Source of the DNA: Lonicera japonica | Lineage: Eukaryota; Streptophyta; Magnoliopsida; Dipsacales; Caprifoliaceae | DNA: 64,000 nucleotides | Assembly (NCBI GenBank): GCA_021464415.1 | Contig: JAKCWG010000460.1 | Coordinates: 1 to 64,000 of the forward strand | Direction: 5' to 3' | Part shown: piece by piece, positions 50,216-62,300 of the stretch | How positions within the stretch are numbered: the stretch's first letter is position 1 | Layout: the number at the start of each line of letters is the position of its first letter | Position numbers and translations under genes: made by a program | Notes under the pieces: model-generated | Seen by the model: the letters and a program-made list of their open reading frames with translations, nothing else | The model's database searches: none | What the model was told of the DNA's origin: nothing

Positions 50216-50406
50216 TCGAAAGAGGCAATGAGGTAACAAAAGCCCTCTCCGGAGGCAAAACTAAACACAAAAGCCCTCTCCCGGAGGCACTCACGAGCAC
50301 CTGTTGCATACACGCACTCCTTTAGAGTTCATGCGGGAGCCATGGATCATGGTCTCTTCCAGTCGCCTCAAATCCTTGCTAGCAAGGAGCTTGAGTCGAG
50401 AGGGTC
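50216..50406 (+). other. End of internal region with weak polypurine tract
   Basis: After the last repeats, unique sequence leads to GCTTGAGTCGAGAGGGTC directly before the LTR start TGTAGACACC at 50407. The purine-rich GAGTCGAGAGGG is the best polypurine-tract candidate, though it is short and interrupted. Confidence 0.4.
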
Positions 50407-52195
50407 TGTAGACACCCCGATCCGTGACCCCCGCAAGAACCCTAACAACCTTCGAGAACTGCTGTTTCTGGACTCCGGGACCCACCTGAACACCCGAGAC
50501 TGCCCCGGAAGCGTCTATTGGCCAAACAAACATGTTTTAAAGTGAAATGTCGCATGACATTCAAGATTGTCGCACGACAATCCCACTTTTGAGGGACATG
50601 TCGCGCGACAAACACCCCACCACGCCACTTTCTGACTCAGCAATGAGTCAGAATCATCATTAAAGTAGAATGTCGCACGACAGTCAAGATTGTCGCACGA
50701 CATACTGGTGTGTGTCGCACGACAATCCCACTTTTGAAGGACATGTCGCGCGACAAACACCCCACCACTCCACTTTCTGACTCAGCAATGAGTCAGAATC
50801 ATCATTAAAGTAGAATGTCGCGCGACAGTCAAGATTGTCGCACGACATACACCAATATGTCGCGCGACATACACCTTTTCGGCACTATAAATAGGCCAGC
50901 AGCACCCAAGGTTTAAGGACACCAACATCAGAGCAAAAAATAGCAGTTTTAGAGCAGAATTGCGGGTTTATGATCTGATTTTCCGATCTTTCGTCTAGTA
51001 TTTTCTATTATCGTCTTATTTCTGAAGAATTATCGAATATATTCTCGACACTCGACGTGTCCAGTCTCGGGAATCGAATTCTTGAAAATATCTGAAAAAG
51101 GAGAAGATTATCATCGCCGGAGATCTCTCTGCCGTATTATATTCTCTTTCTTATTATTATTCTCGTCGGGAAGGTAAATAAAGTCTCTTCTAGTAATTAA
51201 ATATTTTCATATTTGTTTTATTGTAAACTTTTAGAATTCGAACCCCGTCCTAGTAAGCGAGGTGGCAACATGGTTGTGCTAGGTTTCTAACGCGTTGGAA
51301 AATCAGGTTTGTCTGTGTACTTGTTTTATTTCTGTTGTTTTGTCCATGTTTTATTTGAATAAACTTATTGCCAAGTTATAAATAGTCTACCATCTTCAAA
51401 ATAAAAGACCCTGATAAAACCATTTACAAAACCAGAAGAATAAGTAGACTATCGTCCGGATAAAATTATGTTTTCAAAACCTGGACTGATAAGACTTATC
51501 TAGGAATTAAAATCAACATATCCTGTCTTCTCTATAGACTGCGACGTGTCTGATAAACTCTCCTCAAGAGTTCTGATTCCACATTAAATTAGTCCCGATA
51601 TAAGATCCGAACTTTTACAAAAGTAATCACAAACACGAGAAAACCGTCATTATCTGAGGAAATAATACGGGATACTCTTTCAAAATAAAAGGTTTTTGTC
51701 ATTTGTATTTACATCTTTCAATAATAAAAACACCGGATCTCGGAACACAAAGGTTTCTATCCCTTTCCCGTTTTTCCCAGAAATTAGGGTTTTCATTTGA
51801 AAAGTAGTAGCCTGTCAGTAAAAGCATCCAAGTTTTTCAACATAAAATAAACATATAAGTCCACTAGAGACCGAAAGGGCGGAATGGGTGCTTAACACCT
51901 TCCCAAACCGTAATATAGTTCCCGAACCCTATAGAATCCTGGTTTCGCAGACAAACGTGTAAAGAAAGGCTTATCTGTAGCCTTTCCCCTTACACAACCC
52001 TTTTTGTCCGTTTTCTCATAAAACGTACTGGCGACTCTGAACGAACCCTTTTGCATCTAGAATAGACGTAGGGACACCCGATATGAATTATCAAAACAAA
52101 CTCCAAGCAAATGGAACGACGGGATCCTTTCCGACGTTTCAGGACGCCCAACGAACGGGGACGAGACCTTGGGGTCGCATTTGCGGATTCTCACA
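50407..52195 (+). mobile_element. 3' LTR of the gypsy element, complete (1789 bp)
   Basis: It runs from TGTAGACACC to GGATTCTCACA. The U3 palindrome cluster is at about 50549-50870, with TATAAATA at 50886-50893. By eye only some twenty to thirty single-base differences separate it from the 5' LTR over ~1.74 kb, and this copy keeps more intact TGTCGCGCGACA sites. The satellite resumes at 52196 with AGTAGTCC. Confidence 0.9.
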
Positions 52196-54876
52196 AGTAG
52201 TCCAAAAAATTGAATTTCAAAGAAAACCAAAAAAGTAATAGAACATCTAACCGAAACAGTTTTCAGATTTTCTAACACTCGTCAAAATTAGTCGAGCTTT
52301 TTTTAATCATATTCCAATATTTAAAATTAAATGTACCATTAGAAAATAAATTCAAATGGAACAAATATTTCAACTTCATCTGCAAGTTGCATAACCTCTT
52401 TCTCTTTAGGTTTTTGTGTAGCATTATTGTAACGAATAAAAAGTTAGGGGATCGTAAATGTCGTAATATACATATAAAAATATAGAAAATAGTGTTCCGT
52501 TGGAGCATATGTTAACAACTCATTTATAAAGATATCAATTCTTTTATACATATTAAATAGGGCGTGTGGTGGTACACAAAATAAATATCTCTTCCTAAAT
52601 AAATAAATAATCTTGACCGTCACATGAACACATGTGGGCCACTACAAATTCAAAGAGGGGCTCGACAAATGAGACCAAGTACTAATGCTTCATATTCTAG
52701 AAATTGCCAATGACATTATTAGGTGGTTATTATTTACACAAACTTTTAAAATCATGGAATTATAGTACTAGCACAACAAGATTTGTAGGTGCCATGATGA
52801 GTATCCTTCTATTCTGCAGTTTAAAAAAAAACACTTCAAGAGTTTTTTATTCTTCATGCTATCCCCGTTTCACATTAAATAGGGAAAACTAATTGAAACG
52901 CTTATTAAATGTGCTTTTGCATGGTAAAGAAATTTCCAAGCAAGCTAAACCACGTGATTTCGTCCCCATATAAGTTTTCCAACTTGTACAACTGCATTAC
53001 TATGATCGACTGTCCCTATTTTTCTAGATTGCGACTTGTGGAATTCCTTCACAAATTAAATGTTGTGTTTTTTTTTTTTTTCTAAATGAGATCAAATTAA
53101 GAATTGTTGTATATTATAAATATATGTATGAAAGAAATAACTACTTTATTAGAGGTGGGAATATGTTTAGCATCATGCAAAATATTTCCTATTTATAGTA
53201 GTCCTAAAAATTGAATTTCAAGGAAAACCAAAAAAGTAATAGAACATCTAACCGAAACAGTTTTCAGATTTTCTAACACTCGTCAAAATTAGTCGTGCTT
53301 TTTTTAATCATATTCCAATATTTAAAATTAAATGTACCATTAGAAAATAAATTCAAATGGAACAAATATTTCAACTTCATCTGCAAGTTGCATAACCTCT
53401 TTCTCTTTAGGTTTTTGTGTAGCATTATTGTAATGAATAAAAAGTTAGGGGATCGTAAATGTTGTAATATACATATAAAAATATAGAAAATAGTGTTCCG
53501 TTGGAGCATATGTTAACAACTCATTTATAAAGATATCAATTCTTTTATACATATTAAATAGGGCGTGTGGTGGTACACAAAATAAATATCTCTTCCTAAA
53601 TAAATAAATAATCTTGACCGTCACATGAACACATGTGGACCAATACAAATTCAAAGAGGGGCTCGACAAACGTGACCATGTACTAATGCTTCATATTCTA
53701 GAAATTGCCAATGACATTATTAGGTGGTTATTATTTACTCAAACTTTTAAAATCATGGAATTATAGTACTAGCACAACAAGATTTGTAGGTGCCATGATG
53801 AGTATCCTTCTATTCTGCAGTTTAAAAGAAAACACTTCAAGAGTTTTTTATTCTTCATGCTATCCCCATTTCACATTAAATAGGGAAAACTAATTGAAAC
53901 GCTTATTAAATGTGTTTTTGCATGGTAAAGAAATTTCCAAGCTAGCTAAACCACGTGATTTCGTCCCCATATAAGTTTTCCAACTTGTACAACTGCATTA
54001 CTATGATCGACTGTCCCTATTTTTCTATATTGCGACTTGTGGAAATTCCTTCACAAATTAAATGTTGTGTTTATTTTATTTTTTTCTAAATGAGATCAAA
54101 TTAAGAATTGTTGTATATTATAAATATATGTATGAAAGAAATAACTACTTTATTAGAGGTGGGAATATGTTTAGCATCATGCAAAATATTTCCTATTTAT
54201 AGTAGTCCTAAAAATTGGATTTCAAGGAAAACCAAAAAAGTAATAGAACATCTAACCGAAACAGTTTTCAGATTTTCTAACACTCGTCAAAATTAGTCGT
54301 GCTTTTTTTAATCATATTCCAATATTTAAAATTAAATGTACCATTAGAAAATATATTCAAATGGAACAAATATTTCAACTTCATCTGCAAGTTGCATAAC
54401 CTCTTTCTCTTTAGGTTTTTCTGTAGCATTATTGTAACGAATAAAAAGTTAGGGGATCGTAAATGTCGTAATATACATATAAAAATATAGAAAATTGTGT
54501 TCCGTTGGAGCATATGTTAACAACTCATTTATAAAGATATCAATTCTTTTATACATATTAAATAGGGCGTGTAGTGGTACACAAAATAAATAGCTCTTCC
54601 CAAATAAATAAATAATCTTGACCGTCACATGAACACATGTGGGCCAATACAAATTCAAAGAGGGGCTCGACAAACGAGACCAGGTGCTAGCTAATGCTTC
54701 ATATTCTCGAAATTGCCAATGACATTATTAGGTGGTTATTATTTGCACAAACTTTGAAAATCATAGAATTATAGTACTAGCACAACAAGATTTGTAGGTG
54801 CCATGATTACTATCCTTCTATTCTCCAGTTTAAAAAAAAACACTTCAAGAGTTTTTTATTCTTCAGGCAATCCCCA
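52196..54876. repeat. ~1.0 kb satellite array, block 3
   Basis: About 2.7 units; landmark TTGTTGTATATT is at about 53104 and 54108. These copies carry CAAATGGAACAAATA and GTGTAGCATT or CTGTAGCATT, like the outer part of the array near 10-17 kb and unlike the homogenised core that abuts the 5' LTR. The last unit is cut by the solo LTR at CCCCA (54872-54876). Confidence 0.95.
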
Positions 54877-57659
54877 TGTAACACCCCCACCTTAATCTAT
54901 GGGACAACACCCGTAATTAAGACCTGGAGTGCTAATAACCCATCTTAGATTGGCTAAAATGGGTATACATATAAATACATGAATAAATTGAAACAGTAAC
55001 TATCACATATGTCATTAAGCAAGATAGAAGAAGATAGTACTGTATATAATCATGCATACATGTAACCAATATATAAAACCAGACTTAGCAAATGCAAGAC
55101 ATTGCATAACACTAAGGGCTAGCCGTGGCTTCCCGAGATAATATATATCACAAAAAGTGAATCTGTATTAGAGCCATCTATTTCGTTCCCGAACCCATAG
55201 TCCTTATGCCATCGTACGCCCCCTGAGTGCCTGAAATTTTAAATAAAACACGGGGTGAGCTCGCAGCTCAGTAGGGGGGGATAAAAGGAAAATTTTGAAA
55301 ACATTCCTTGATATATTACCGTAAACCAAATTAACCTTTTTAGCATATAACCCCATCATTATTTGTAACATATCACTACATATCACAAAATATGACTAGT
55401 TCATGATAATGCATGCTTATGCATATGCAGGTTACCTCCCTTGTGTCAACCCATTTTGTCATATAACCAGAATATATATATATATCAACATCAAGCCAAA
55501 CTTTAGCAAGGGCCTGACCGCCCGATAGAATCATCCGTCAGTAATCATAAATTGGCCCATTGGCCCCAGAGTATATCAATTGATCATAATCAATTTGGAC
55601 CACCCGTCCACCAATAGTAACATTACCACAGAATCATCAGTGCCTTACCGTTGTCTAGATTTCCGGGCTACACACCACTGGCTCTAGACAGCCGACGCGT
55701 TGCTGCCCTCCGGAGGTTTAGGGATTTTCAACCCAAGGGCACCAGGCCCTACTTATTTTCCATCCCGGTAGGCACAGATCAATACATCATCCCTTCACAA
55801 TCGAAGGGCCACAATAGAATCATATCCAAATCCATACCAGGATCATATCGCGTCCAGAACAGAATCCTATCTGGATCCACATCAGGATCATGTCACATCC
55901 AGAACGATACAATAATCATAGGAAGCTCCCGGCATACTGATAAGAGATATACGCCTATACGATAGGCCATAAGAATGATCCGAGCTTGTCGAAGGATCTC
56001 CAAGATTTCAGTTGACACAAACGTGATGCATAATATGCATAGCATGCTATTTAGCAAACATATGAAGCAATCTATGCCATATACCCTTTAACAAGTCTCG
56101 TTAGATATCCCTTGATGTGTATAAAACATTAACAATTTCATTTTATCATAAATGACATCCATACATCCAAGGGATATCTCGTATAGTTCAATTAACACAC
56201 TACACCAGATATAATTGGCATATTTTGCTTCAATACATGTGTTCGTGCCATTTAACAAGCATTTGAAGTAATCTATATACCACATACACTTCAATAAGTC
56301 TAAGCCTTTAACCCATGGTGTGTACAAATCAATAACAATTCATTTCCATCAACTCATAATAGTCAAGCACCCATGGGATTCTTCATTGGGTTTAACAACA
56401 CAAGAATATCAAGTGTAAGTGGCATCTATCACCTCAAATCTTGTATTTAAATCTCTATGAGTCATGAAACATACATATATGCAAATGAAAGGAACACTGG
56501 AACAATTGTTACCATACATACTTGAATGAAAAACCTCAATTAATATTCCATGGTGTATGCTTTTAATAATACTCCCATTATTTTTATCAACATATAGTAG
56601 CTATACCAACATGGAATATGTCATATGATTTCAAGTATCACCTAGTTCCAAGTGTGTATGGCATATTTGTCATCGCATCATGACCTTTAAAGCTATATAA
56701 ACCATGAAGCATAGGTTCAATACCCATATTGTAATATTCAAGTCAAATATAACCCAATTGGAATGATTATCACAATTTTTAAACCATGGTATCGAGTTTT
56801 GAGAAGATATAAACCCCTGCCTTGACTTATGAGCGAATAAGAAGAAGAAAGGATGAAGATTGCGGCTCTCCCCCAAGCAATCTGCACGAAGAAGACGATG
56901 AATAGTAGCAAGGGAGAAGAAATTCAAGTGATTTAGAGTTTTAATCTTGGATCATGAGTGAAAAATAGATAAAATTTGCTTAGGAACCTCTCTCCCTCTC
57001 TCTAGAACTCTCTAGAGACTTGTGGGTTTGTTTTGGTCGAAGTTTGGGGCAAAAGGGGTCAAGAGAACACTTAAAAACGCTCAAAACCGACATTGGCCCG
57101 CTGCCGGACCGGTATTCAAAAAGCCCATACCGGTCCGCGTGTAATTTTTTGGTGCTCTGATGCACTGTTTTTGTTTTGGCCATAACTTTTCGTTCGGAAC
57201 TCCGATTGATGCGTTCTTTATGTCCACGGAAAGGTATTTCAAAGATCTACAACTTCCTAGTTGGAAGTTTTTCCAAATTATGGACCAATCGTTCCCAGAA
57301 ATTCACCGAAGACAGCGCTCTGCCAAAGCGCTACCGAAAGACCAGAATTTAGCGATGGGCCAACTTCGGGCCCTGTTTTAGTCAACGAGGAGTGCGAATT
57401 GGACTTCGGCCAAAACACGAAAGTTGTAGAATGACATAAATACTAGATACCACCACAAACGGAATCTCATTCTGATAAATAGAAAAGAAATTACGATAGC
57501 CCAAAGATAGCTAGAAACAACATATCGCGAAAGACCAAAACTTCTTATTTGCAAACCAAAATCCATTCGAACCACCCGAATCACCTAACGATCACCCACA
57601 TGAGTATAAATAAGCTAATATAATTCAATTTAAAACAAATTAAAATACGGGGTATTACA
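54877..57659 (-). mobile_element. Solo LTR, 2783 bp, TGTAA(T/C)ACCCC type
   Basis: It starts TGTAACACCCCCACC and ends GGGGTATTACA on the plus strand. A perfect 5-bp duplication CCCCA flanks it (54872-54876 and 57660-57664), and the satellite monomer CCCCATTTCACATT is rebuilt if it is removed. Such ends, with the internal TAAAACACGGGGTGAGCTC, are typical of large Ty3/gypsy (Tekay/Del-like) LTRs. In that family the 5' end reads TGTAATACCCCGTATTTT, which is the minus strand here. No internal region or partner LTR exists. Confidence 0.8.
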
Positions 57660-58440
57660 CCCCATTTCACATTAAATAGGGAAAACTAATTGAAACGCCT
57701 ATTAAATGTGCTTTTGCATGGTAAAGAAATTTCCAAGCAAGCTAAACCACGTGATTTCGTCCCCATATAAGTTGTCCAACTTGCACAACTGCATTACTAT
57801 GATTGACTGTCCCTATTGTTCTAGATTGAGACTGGTGGAAATTTCTTCACAAATTAAATGTTGTGTTTTTTTTTTGTATCTAAATGAGGTGAAATTAACA
57901 ATTGTTGTATATTATAAATATACATTTGAAAGAAATAACTACTTTTTATGAGGTAGGAATATGTTTAGCATCATGCAAAATATTTCTTATTTACAGTAGT
58001 CGTAAAAAATTAATTTCATGGAAAACCAAAAAAGTAATAGAATAACTCACATAATCAATTTTTATATTTCTAGCCCCCATAAAAAATAGTCGTGCTTTTT
58101 TTAATCATATTCCAATATTTAAAATTAAATGTACCGTCTGAGAATAAATGGAAATGGAACAGATAATTCAACTTCATCTGGAAGTTGCAAAAAAATCTTT
58201 CTCTTTAAGGTCGTTTGTGGCATTATTGTAACAAATAAAAAGTTAGGGGATCTTAACTGTCAAAATATACAGATAAAAATATAGAAAACAGTGTTATGTA
58301 AGAGCATAGGTTAACAATTAATTTGTAAAAAGATCAATTCTTTTACACATATTAAATAAGGTGTGTGGTGGTACTAAAAATAAGTATTTCTTCCCAAATA
58401 AATAAATAATCTTTGACTGTCACATGAACACATGTGGACC
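57660..58440. repeat. Satellite array, block 4 (diverged right edge)
   Basis: The interrupted monomer continues from CCCCATTTCACATT. Within a few hundred bases the sequence diverges from the core consensus (for example ATAACTCACATAATCAATTT where other units have ACATCTAACCGAAACAG, and ACATTTGAAAG for ATGTATGAAAG). It ends at CACATGTGGACC, where the next LTR begins. Confidence 0.9.
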
Positions 58441-59265
58441 TGTGAGAATCCAGACTCGCGACCCGAGAAGAAGAAAAGAGTCCTCGTTCTCGGTTTTATT
58501 TGAAAACGTATTTTATAGAGTCGCCAGTTTGTTTTACTAGAAAACAAACAAAAGATCGTGCGAAGGATAATTCGAAAATGAACTATCTTTCATACGTTTA
58601 AAACCAGAGATTTATATTGAAAATTTACTTTGCTAGGGTTCGGGAACTACGTTACGAATTGGGAAGGTGTTAGGCACCCAATTCACCCTTTCGGTCTCTT
58701 AATGGATCATGTATCTGATTCCTATTTTAGGTATCTTGCAAGTAGTTTGAATAGTTTTCAGAATAGTCTTTTCCGAATAAATTTAGTTTAAAACAATATT
58801 TTGAAATCAGACTCGAGCTTTGCGAGCGCCTACGTATTCATTCGTAGAATGAAATCAGAGTCTCGTAGTTCCTTTCTTTTGGAAACTGTTTTTGTATTTT
58901 TGTTTGTTTTGAAAATGTGTCAAATCGGATTTTTAGTTTTCTTGTAAAATTTAGAAAGGATTTATTTTGAAAGCAATGAACTTCTTTACAAGTTATCTAA
59001 TTTTCTGAATTAAAAACAATATTTAAATGCAGTATTGAAATTAGTAGAGTGGCAGAAAGACGTACCTGATGTGCTTGAAGAAGAAATAAGAACCTTGCCT
59101 TGATTGCTCCTTTCTCTCTCTAGGACTTTCTCTCTCTAGAGGTTCTCTCTCTAAAACTCTCTCTCAGAATTTCTCTAAAATGATTCTCTAATAATTTTGA
59201 CAGAGTTTCTACCCACTAAAAACACTATTGAGTGTTGATGTCTTCAAATAGGAGCCCAGGGGTCC

Positions 59266-59273
59266 TATTTATA
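59266..59273 (-). promoter_or_regulatory. TATA box of the second gypsy LTR
   Basis: TATAAATA on the minus strand, in the context TGCTATAAATAGGACC. It lies about 50 bp downstream, in LTR sense, of the first minisatellite units. Confidence 0.65.
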
Positions 59274-59320
59274 GCAAAAATCTCGCCAAAAACGCTCCAA
59301 AAGAGGCCAACCGCAAGGGG

Positions 59321-62300
59321 TAGCCGCAGGGCGTGCGGCTAGGTGCCAAACGTACGGTTGGGAGCCAACCGTGCGGCTAGGGAAAGTACCAACCGGACGG
59401 TTGGGAGCCAACCGTGCGGTTGGGGGGCGTGCGGCTAGGGCATGCGACTAGGTGCCAACCGTACGGTTGGGAGCCAAGCGTGCAGCTAGGGAAAGTGGCT
59501 AGGGAAAGTACCAACCGTACGGTTGGGGGGCGTGCGGCTAGGCCATGCGACTAGGTGCCAACCGTACGGTTCGGAGCCAACCATGCGGCTAGGGAAAGTA
59601 CCAACCGGACGGTTGGGAGCCAACCGTGCGGCTAGGGGAAGTACCAACCGGATGGTTGGGAGCCAACCGTGCGGCTAGGGAAACTACCAACCGGACGGCT
59701 AGGGAAAGTACCAACCGGACGGTTGGGAGCCAACCATGCGGCTAGGGAAACTACCAGCCGGACGGCTGTGAACCAACCGTGCGGCTAGGGAAAGTACCAA
59801 CCGGACGGCTGGGAGCTAACCGTGCGGTTAGGGAATGTACCTACCGGACGGTTGGGAGCCAACCGTGCGGATAGGGAAAGTACCAACTGTGCGGCTAGGA
59901 AAATTACCAACCGGACGGCTAGGGAAGGTACCAACCGGACGGCTGGGAGCCAACTGTGCGGCTAGGGAAGGTACCAACCGGACGGTTGGGAGCCAACCGT
60001 GCAGCTAGGGAACGTACCAACCGGACGGCTGGGAGCCAACCGTGCAGCAAGGGAAAGTAGCAACCATGCGGCTAAGGAAAGTACCAACCGGACGGCGGAG
60101 AGCCAACCGTGCGGCTAGGGAAAGTACCAACCGGACGGCTGGGAGCCAACCGTGCGGCTAGGGAAAGTACCAACCGGACGGCTGGGAGCCAACCGTGCGG
60201 CTAGGGAAACTACCAACCGGACGGCGGGGAACAAACCGTGCGGCTAGGGAAAGTACCAACCGGACGGCTAAGGAAAGTACACACCGGACGGCTGGGAGCC
60301 AACCGTGCGGCTAGGGAAAGTACCAACCGGACGGTTGGGAGCCAACCGTGCGGCTAAGGAAAGTACCAACCGTGCGGCTAGGGAAAGTACCAACCGAACG
60401 GTTGGGAGCCAACCGTGCGGCTAGGGAAAGTACCAACCGGACGGCTGGGAGCCAACCGTGCGGCTCGGGAAAGTACTAACCGTAGCAACCGGACAGTTGG
60501 GAGCCAACCGTGCGGCTAGGGAAAGTACCAACTGGACGTTTGGGAGCCAACCGTGCGGCTAGGAAAAGAACAAACCGGACGGTTGGGAGCCAACCGTGCG
60601 GCTAGGGAAAGTTTGGGAGCCAACCGTGCGGCTTGGGAAAGTACCAACCGGACGGCAAGGGAAAGTACCAACCGGACGGCTGGGAGCCAACCGTGCGGCT
60701 AGGGAAAGTACCAACCGGACGGCTGGGAGCCAACCGTGCGGCAAGGGAAAGTACCAACCGGACGGTTGGGAGCCAACCGTGCGGCTAGGGAAAGTACCAA
60801 CCGGACGTTTGGGAGCCAACCGTGCGGCTAGAAAAAGAACAAACCGGACGGTTGGGAGCCAACCGTGCGGCTAGGAAAAGTACCAACTGGACGGTTAGGA
60901 GCCAACCGTGCGGCTAGGGAATGTACCAACCGAACGGCACGGGAAAGTACCAACCGGACGGTTGGGAGCCAACCGTGCGGCTAGGGAAAGTACCAACCGG
61001 ACGGTTGGGAGCCAACCGTGCGGTTGGGGGGCGTGCGGCTAGGGCATGCGACTAGGTGCCAACCGTCCGGCTAGGGAAAGTGGCTAGGGAATGTACCAAC
61101 CGTACGGTCGGGGGGCGTGCGGCTAGGGCATGCGACTAGGTGCCAACCGTGCGGCTAGGGAAAGTGGCTAGGGAAAGTACCAACCGGACGTTTGGGAGCC
61201 AACCGTGCGGCTAGGAAAAGAACAAACCGGACGGTTGGGAGGCAACCGTACGGCTAGGGAAAGTTTGGGAGCCATCCGTGCGGCTAGGGAAAGTACCAAC
61301 CGGACGGCAAGGGAAAGTACCAACCGGACGGCTGGGAGCCAACCTTGCGGCTAGGGAAAGTACCAACCGGACGGCTGGGAGCCAACCGTGCGGCAAGGGA
61401 AAGTACCAACCGGACGGTTGGGAGCCAACCGTGCGGCTAGGGAAAGTACCAACCGGACGTTTGGAAGCCAACCGTGCGGCTAGAAAAAGAACAAACCAGA
61501 CGGTTGGGAGCCAACCGTGCGGCTAGGGAAAGTACCAACTGGACGGTTAGGAGCCAACCGTGCGGCTAGGGAATGTACCAACCGGACGGCAAGGGAAAGT
61601 ACCAACCGGACGCTTGGGAGCCAACCGTGCGGCTAGGGAAAGTACCAACCGGTCGGTTGGGAGCCAACCGTGCGGTTGGGGGGCGTGCGGCTAGGGCATG
61701 CGACTAGGTGCCAACCGTGCGGCAAGGGAAAGTGGCTAGGGAAAGTACCAACCGTACGGTCGGGGGCGTGCGGCTAGGGCATGCGACTAGGTGCCAATCG
61801 TTCGGCTAGGGAAAGTGGCTGGGGAAAGTACCAACCGTACGGTTGGGTGGCGTGCGGCTAGGGCATGCGACTAGGTGCCAACCGTGCGGCTAGGAAAACT
61901 ACCAACCAGACGGTTGGGAGCCTACTGTGCGGCTAGGGAAAGTACCAACCGGACGGTTGGGAACCAACCGTGCGGCTAGGGAAAGTACCAACCGGACGGC
62001 TGGGAGCCAACCGTGCGGCTAGGGAAACTACAAACCGGACGGCAGGGAGCCAATCGTGCGGCTAGGGAAAGTACCAACCGGACGGTTGGGAGCCAACCCT
62101 GCGGCTAGGGAAAGTACCAACCGGACGGTTGGGAGCCAACCGTGCGGCTAGGGAAAGTACCAACCGGACGGCTAGGGAAAGTACCAACCGGATGGTTGGG
62201 AGCCAACCGTGCGGCTAGGGAAAGTACCAACCGGACGGTTGGGAGCCAACCGTACGGCTAGGGAAAGTACCAACCGGACGGGTGGGAGCAAACCGTGCGG

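Larger units (their letters stand above)
32753..52195 (+). mobile_element. Tat/Ogre-lineage Ty3/gypsy LTR retrotransposon, ~19.4 kb
   Basis: Two ~1.75 kb LTRs (32753-34496 and 50407-52195), alike at roughly 98% by eye, enclose a primer-binding site, gag, protease, RT, RNase H, a second RNase H, integrase, two antisense genes and a long repeat-rich 3' region. Tat/Ogre placement rests on the tRNA-Arg-like primer site, G-patch segments in gag-pro, the extra RNase H and known antisense extra ORFs in this lineage. All sense ORFs are interrupted, so it is non-autonomous now. The 5' LTR lacks its first ~51 bp, and the flanks do not show a simple 5-bp target-site duplication. Confidence 0.9.

Noticed and set aside
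49485..50325. ORFs of 140-250 codons over the 32-bp and 78-bp repeats
   Set aside because: All frames on both strands are open across the GC-rich repeats, with no start context or domain. They are repeat artefacts in the element's 3' region.
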